Assembly (NCBI GenBank): GCA_900208305.1
Contig: OAPG01000022.1
Location: 248,001-312,000, forward strand
Length of the DNA: 64,000 bases
Direction of reading: 5' to 3'
From: Melanopsichium pennsylvanicum
Taxonomy: Eukaryota; Basidiomycota; Ustilaginomycetes; Ustilaginales
Made by a program: the position numbers and the translations under genes. The notes under the pieces were generated by a model. The model was given only the letters and a program-made list of their open reading frames with translations. It had not been told where the DNA came from and searched no databases. Shown here one piece after another: positions 62,410-64,000 of the stretch; position 1 is the stretch's first letter; the number at the start of each line of letters is the position of its first letter.

Positions 62410-64000
62410 TCACAGAACCGAGGCAAGTCTAGGTCTCCTCACAGGATCCTCTTCATCACTGTCGCCACCATTGTCACCTGAGTTTAGCTTGGTAGCCACT
62501 TCCTCGCACATGAGATCGAATCCATACCTCGCATCGAGTCTTGGCTGACAAGGTGTACCGATAAAGTAACTATCCATGGCGCTCCGGAATCGACTGGCGT
62601 ACTCACTCGGTGGTAAGATGGTAACGTTGCCCTTTGCATCTTGACCTTTGAGTACCTTTTTGGAGCTCGACTCGAGTTGTTTGGCCAGAGTGAAAGCGCC
62701 GAGAAAGTCGACGATCCGACATCGGAACCAGGGTCTTTCTGACATCTGTTCCGATTCGGATGTATTCTCGTTGGCAGCGGTCTTGTTGACAGAGTCTACA
62801 TGATCGGACGCGGACAAAGGTGCGAAGGGTGCGGCTGGAGGGTACATATCGTCTTGTCGAATCGGTCGTTCCATGACACCGAGGAGCAACGAGTAATCCA
62901 TGACGTTGGATGCGGTGAGGAATTGCGTATCGTTCTGAAGGGCACGAACAAAAACCTCCTTTTGTGTCTCGGGCACGAATGCGCGAGAACGGTACCGCTC
63001 AATCCATTCGCTGTCCCACCACACTGCGCTGGAACCAGATGACGGCTTGGCTTCGCCTGCTGTTGCTGCGCTGTCTTTGTTGCTCGTGTCACCGCTGCCA
63101 CGATTTGCACTTGTCTGCGCACCGCTGCTGCTGTTGCTACCCTTTTCGGTTCCACCAGATTCGGCTGCACCCGCCGATTGCATCCCAGCGTTCCATGCCG
63201 CAGTGACAGAACCTTGGCCATGCGAGTCTTGAGCCACAGCTGTTAAATCCACAAGCAACTGCCCCGTCGTAGCTGCGGAGGTGGCCGTGGTTTGCAGATT
63301 CTGCTGCTGTGCACTGAGCTTGACTTTGCGATCCGGGATCCCCTTGAGATCGAATCGAATCGACTTGCCACCATCGCCTGCCCATAGATTCTCGAGCAAC
63401 ATCACGTTCGTCTTGAGCTTCGTCTCACCCGATTTCGTGTCTTTGATCTTGATGCTGTAGACACCTGCGATTTTGTTCAGAAGTGTTGGGCAGTCATTCA
63501 CCGCCGAATTCATCATGTATCGAATGTACGCCGGCGCGAATTCGAGGAACGCTTCCTTCTCGTCGACGCTCCACACGGTGAGCAGCTGTTTTGCGACGAA
63601 GCGCTCATCTGCCGTTTTAAAGAAGGCCGATTTGGACTTGCCTCCGTTCGTTACCCACGGCTGACAGCGCGAAAGACTATGCGCAAAGTCGTGCTCGACG
63701 CCCCACCTCTCGCGCAGCGCTGCAAATTCCTCGGCAAACCAGGAGACGCAAGAGATCTTGGTCGTTCCGTGAACAATCGTGTGCTTGATGTGAGGCGACT
63801 CGGCTGCATGAGAGCTGGGGAGAGTGCTATTCGAGATCATCGATCGGGTATCTGCTCCTGCTCCGGTGACGCCCTCGCTCGCGGCAGAAGAGGGCTGTGC
63901 CATCAGCTTGTGCGGGTGGCTTCCGTCTCCTTTGCTGGGCGACGTGCCACTGGAAGTGCTTCTGCCAGTAACGCTAGAAGTGTCTAGCGCAGCAGACGAC
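62410..64000 (-). CDS. FAB1: 1-phosphatidylinositol-3-phosphate 5-kinase FAB1, C-terminal part (truncated by window edge)
   Basis: The frame is open from the right edge to the stop at 62410; the ATG at 63903 is internal, since the frame continues upstream without a stop and FAB1 proteins exceed 2000 residues. FAB1 makes PtdIns(3,5)P2 on the vacuole/endosome. The PIPK catalytic domain is recognised by ISCVSWFAEEFAALRERWGV, SLSRCQPWVTNGGKSKSAFF, KTADERFVAKQL (catalytic Lys region), SVDEKEAFLEFAPAYIRYM, KTNVMLLENLWAG, RFDLKGIPDRKV, SNVMDYSLLLGVMER and RIVDFLGAFTLAKQLES (the metal-binding Asp in IVDF). About 100 Ser/Gly/Ala-rich residues are inserted between RFDLKGIPDRKV and WWDSEWIERYRSRAF, inside the kinase domain. 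The upstream FYVE and chaperonin-like domains would lie outside the window. Confidence 0.92.
   Translation of the reverse strand, partial: SSAALDTSSVTGRSTSSGTSPSKGDGSHPHKLMAQPSSAASEGVTGAGADTRSMISNSTLPSSHAAESPHIKHTIVHGTTKISCVSWFAEEFAALRERWGVEHDFAHSLSRCQPWVTNGGKSKSAFFKTADERFVAKQLLTVWSVDEKEAFLEFAPAYIRYMMNSAVNDCPTLLNKIAGVYSIKIKDTKSGETKLKTNVMLLENLWAGDGGKSIRFDLKGIPDRKVKLSAQQQNLQTTATSAATTGQLLVDLTAVAQDSHGQGSVTAAWNAGMQSAGAAESGGTEKGSNSSSGAQTSANRGSGDTSNKDSAATAGEAKPSSGSSAVWWDSEWIERYRSRAFVPETQKEVFVRALQNDTQFLTASNVMDYSLLLGVMERPIRQDDMYPPAAPFAPLSASDHVDSVNKTAANENTSESEQMSERPWFRCRIVDFLGAFTLAKQLESSSKKVLKGQDAKGNVTILPPSEYASRFRSAMDSYFIGTPCQPRLDARYGFDLMCEEVATKLNSGDNGGDSDEEDPVRRPRLASVL

Noticed and set aside
1..64000. 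CRISPR array, rRNA, replication origin
   Set aside because: No regularly spaced repeats with unique spacers, no rRNA-like stretch; the tandem repeats seen are microsatellites, LTR repeats or palindromic units.

Overview
The window is eukaryotic nuclear DNA from a fungus. Protein-coding genes are widely spaced, introns are short (71-142 bp) with GTAAGT-type donors and CTGAC-like branch sites, and the gene set (arginine-specific CPS large chain, DBP7, SDA1, VTC4, NOP56, CTR9, RIB3, PDX2/SNO, HAP3, FAB1) is fungal. The overall look (large intron-poor ORFs, chromodomain Ty3/Gypsy elements, CpG-depleted relics) suggests a basidiomycete of the smut type (Ustilaginomycotina). That placement is inference; I could not run a search.

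Region 1-16.7 kb is a nest of Ty3/Gypsy LTR retrotransposons. E1 (minus strand, family A, ~1.1-kb LTR) runs off the left edge: pol, gag, PBS, 5' LTR. It sits inside the integrase domain of E3 (plus strand, also family A), whose integrase tail and chromodomain (4568-5254), polypurine tract and 3' LTR (14730-15819) are visible. E2 (minus strand, family B, 430-bp LTRs, 5980-13615) is complete and looks intact. It is flanked by a perfect 5-bp target duplication GAAAC and lies inside a gene belonging to E3. Beyond E3 is a CpG-depleted relic containing an old family-A LTR end (15820-16735).

The most interesting signal is in these elements. In both E2 and E3, between the pol stop codon and the 3' LTR, there is a gene on the strand opposite to gag-pol, convergent with pol, containing spliceosomal introns, and encoding a protein with a Trp-Cys-rich, CxxC-type putative zinc-binding motif. 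In E2 the gene is complete (four exons, 390 codons, upstream TATA box). In E3 it is the target of the E2 insertion, and the reading frame is continuous if E2 and one copy of the duplication are removed. Both elements also carry the same slippery heptamer GGGAAAC in the gag frame close to the gag stop (with a perfect 12-bp hairpin downstream in E2), and both have a 10-nt primer binding site complementary to their own LTR, as in Tf1-type self-priming.

Region 16.7-64 kb is ordinary chromosome with housekeeping genes: CPS large chain (-), DBP7 (-) divergent from SDA1 (+), VTC4 (-), a forkhead factor (-), a 7.6-kb stretch without a recognisable gene, an SH3 protein (-), NOP56 (-) divergent from proteasome alpha1 (+), CCT2 (-), RIB3 (-), CTR9 (-) divergent from PDX2 (+), HAP3 (+), and the 3' part of FAB1 (-), which runs off the right edge. 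Several belong to ribosome biogenesis (DBP7, SDA1, NOP56); DBP7 and SDA1 share one promoter region. Alpha1, PDX2 and FAB1 carry long low-complexity insertions compared with my recollection of their families.
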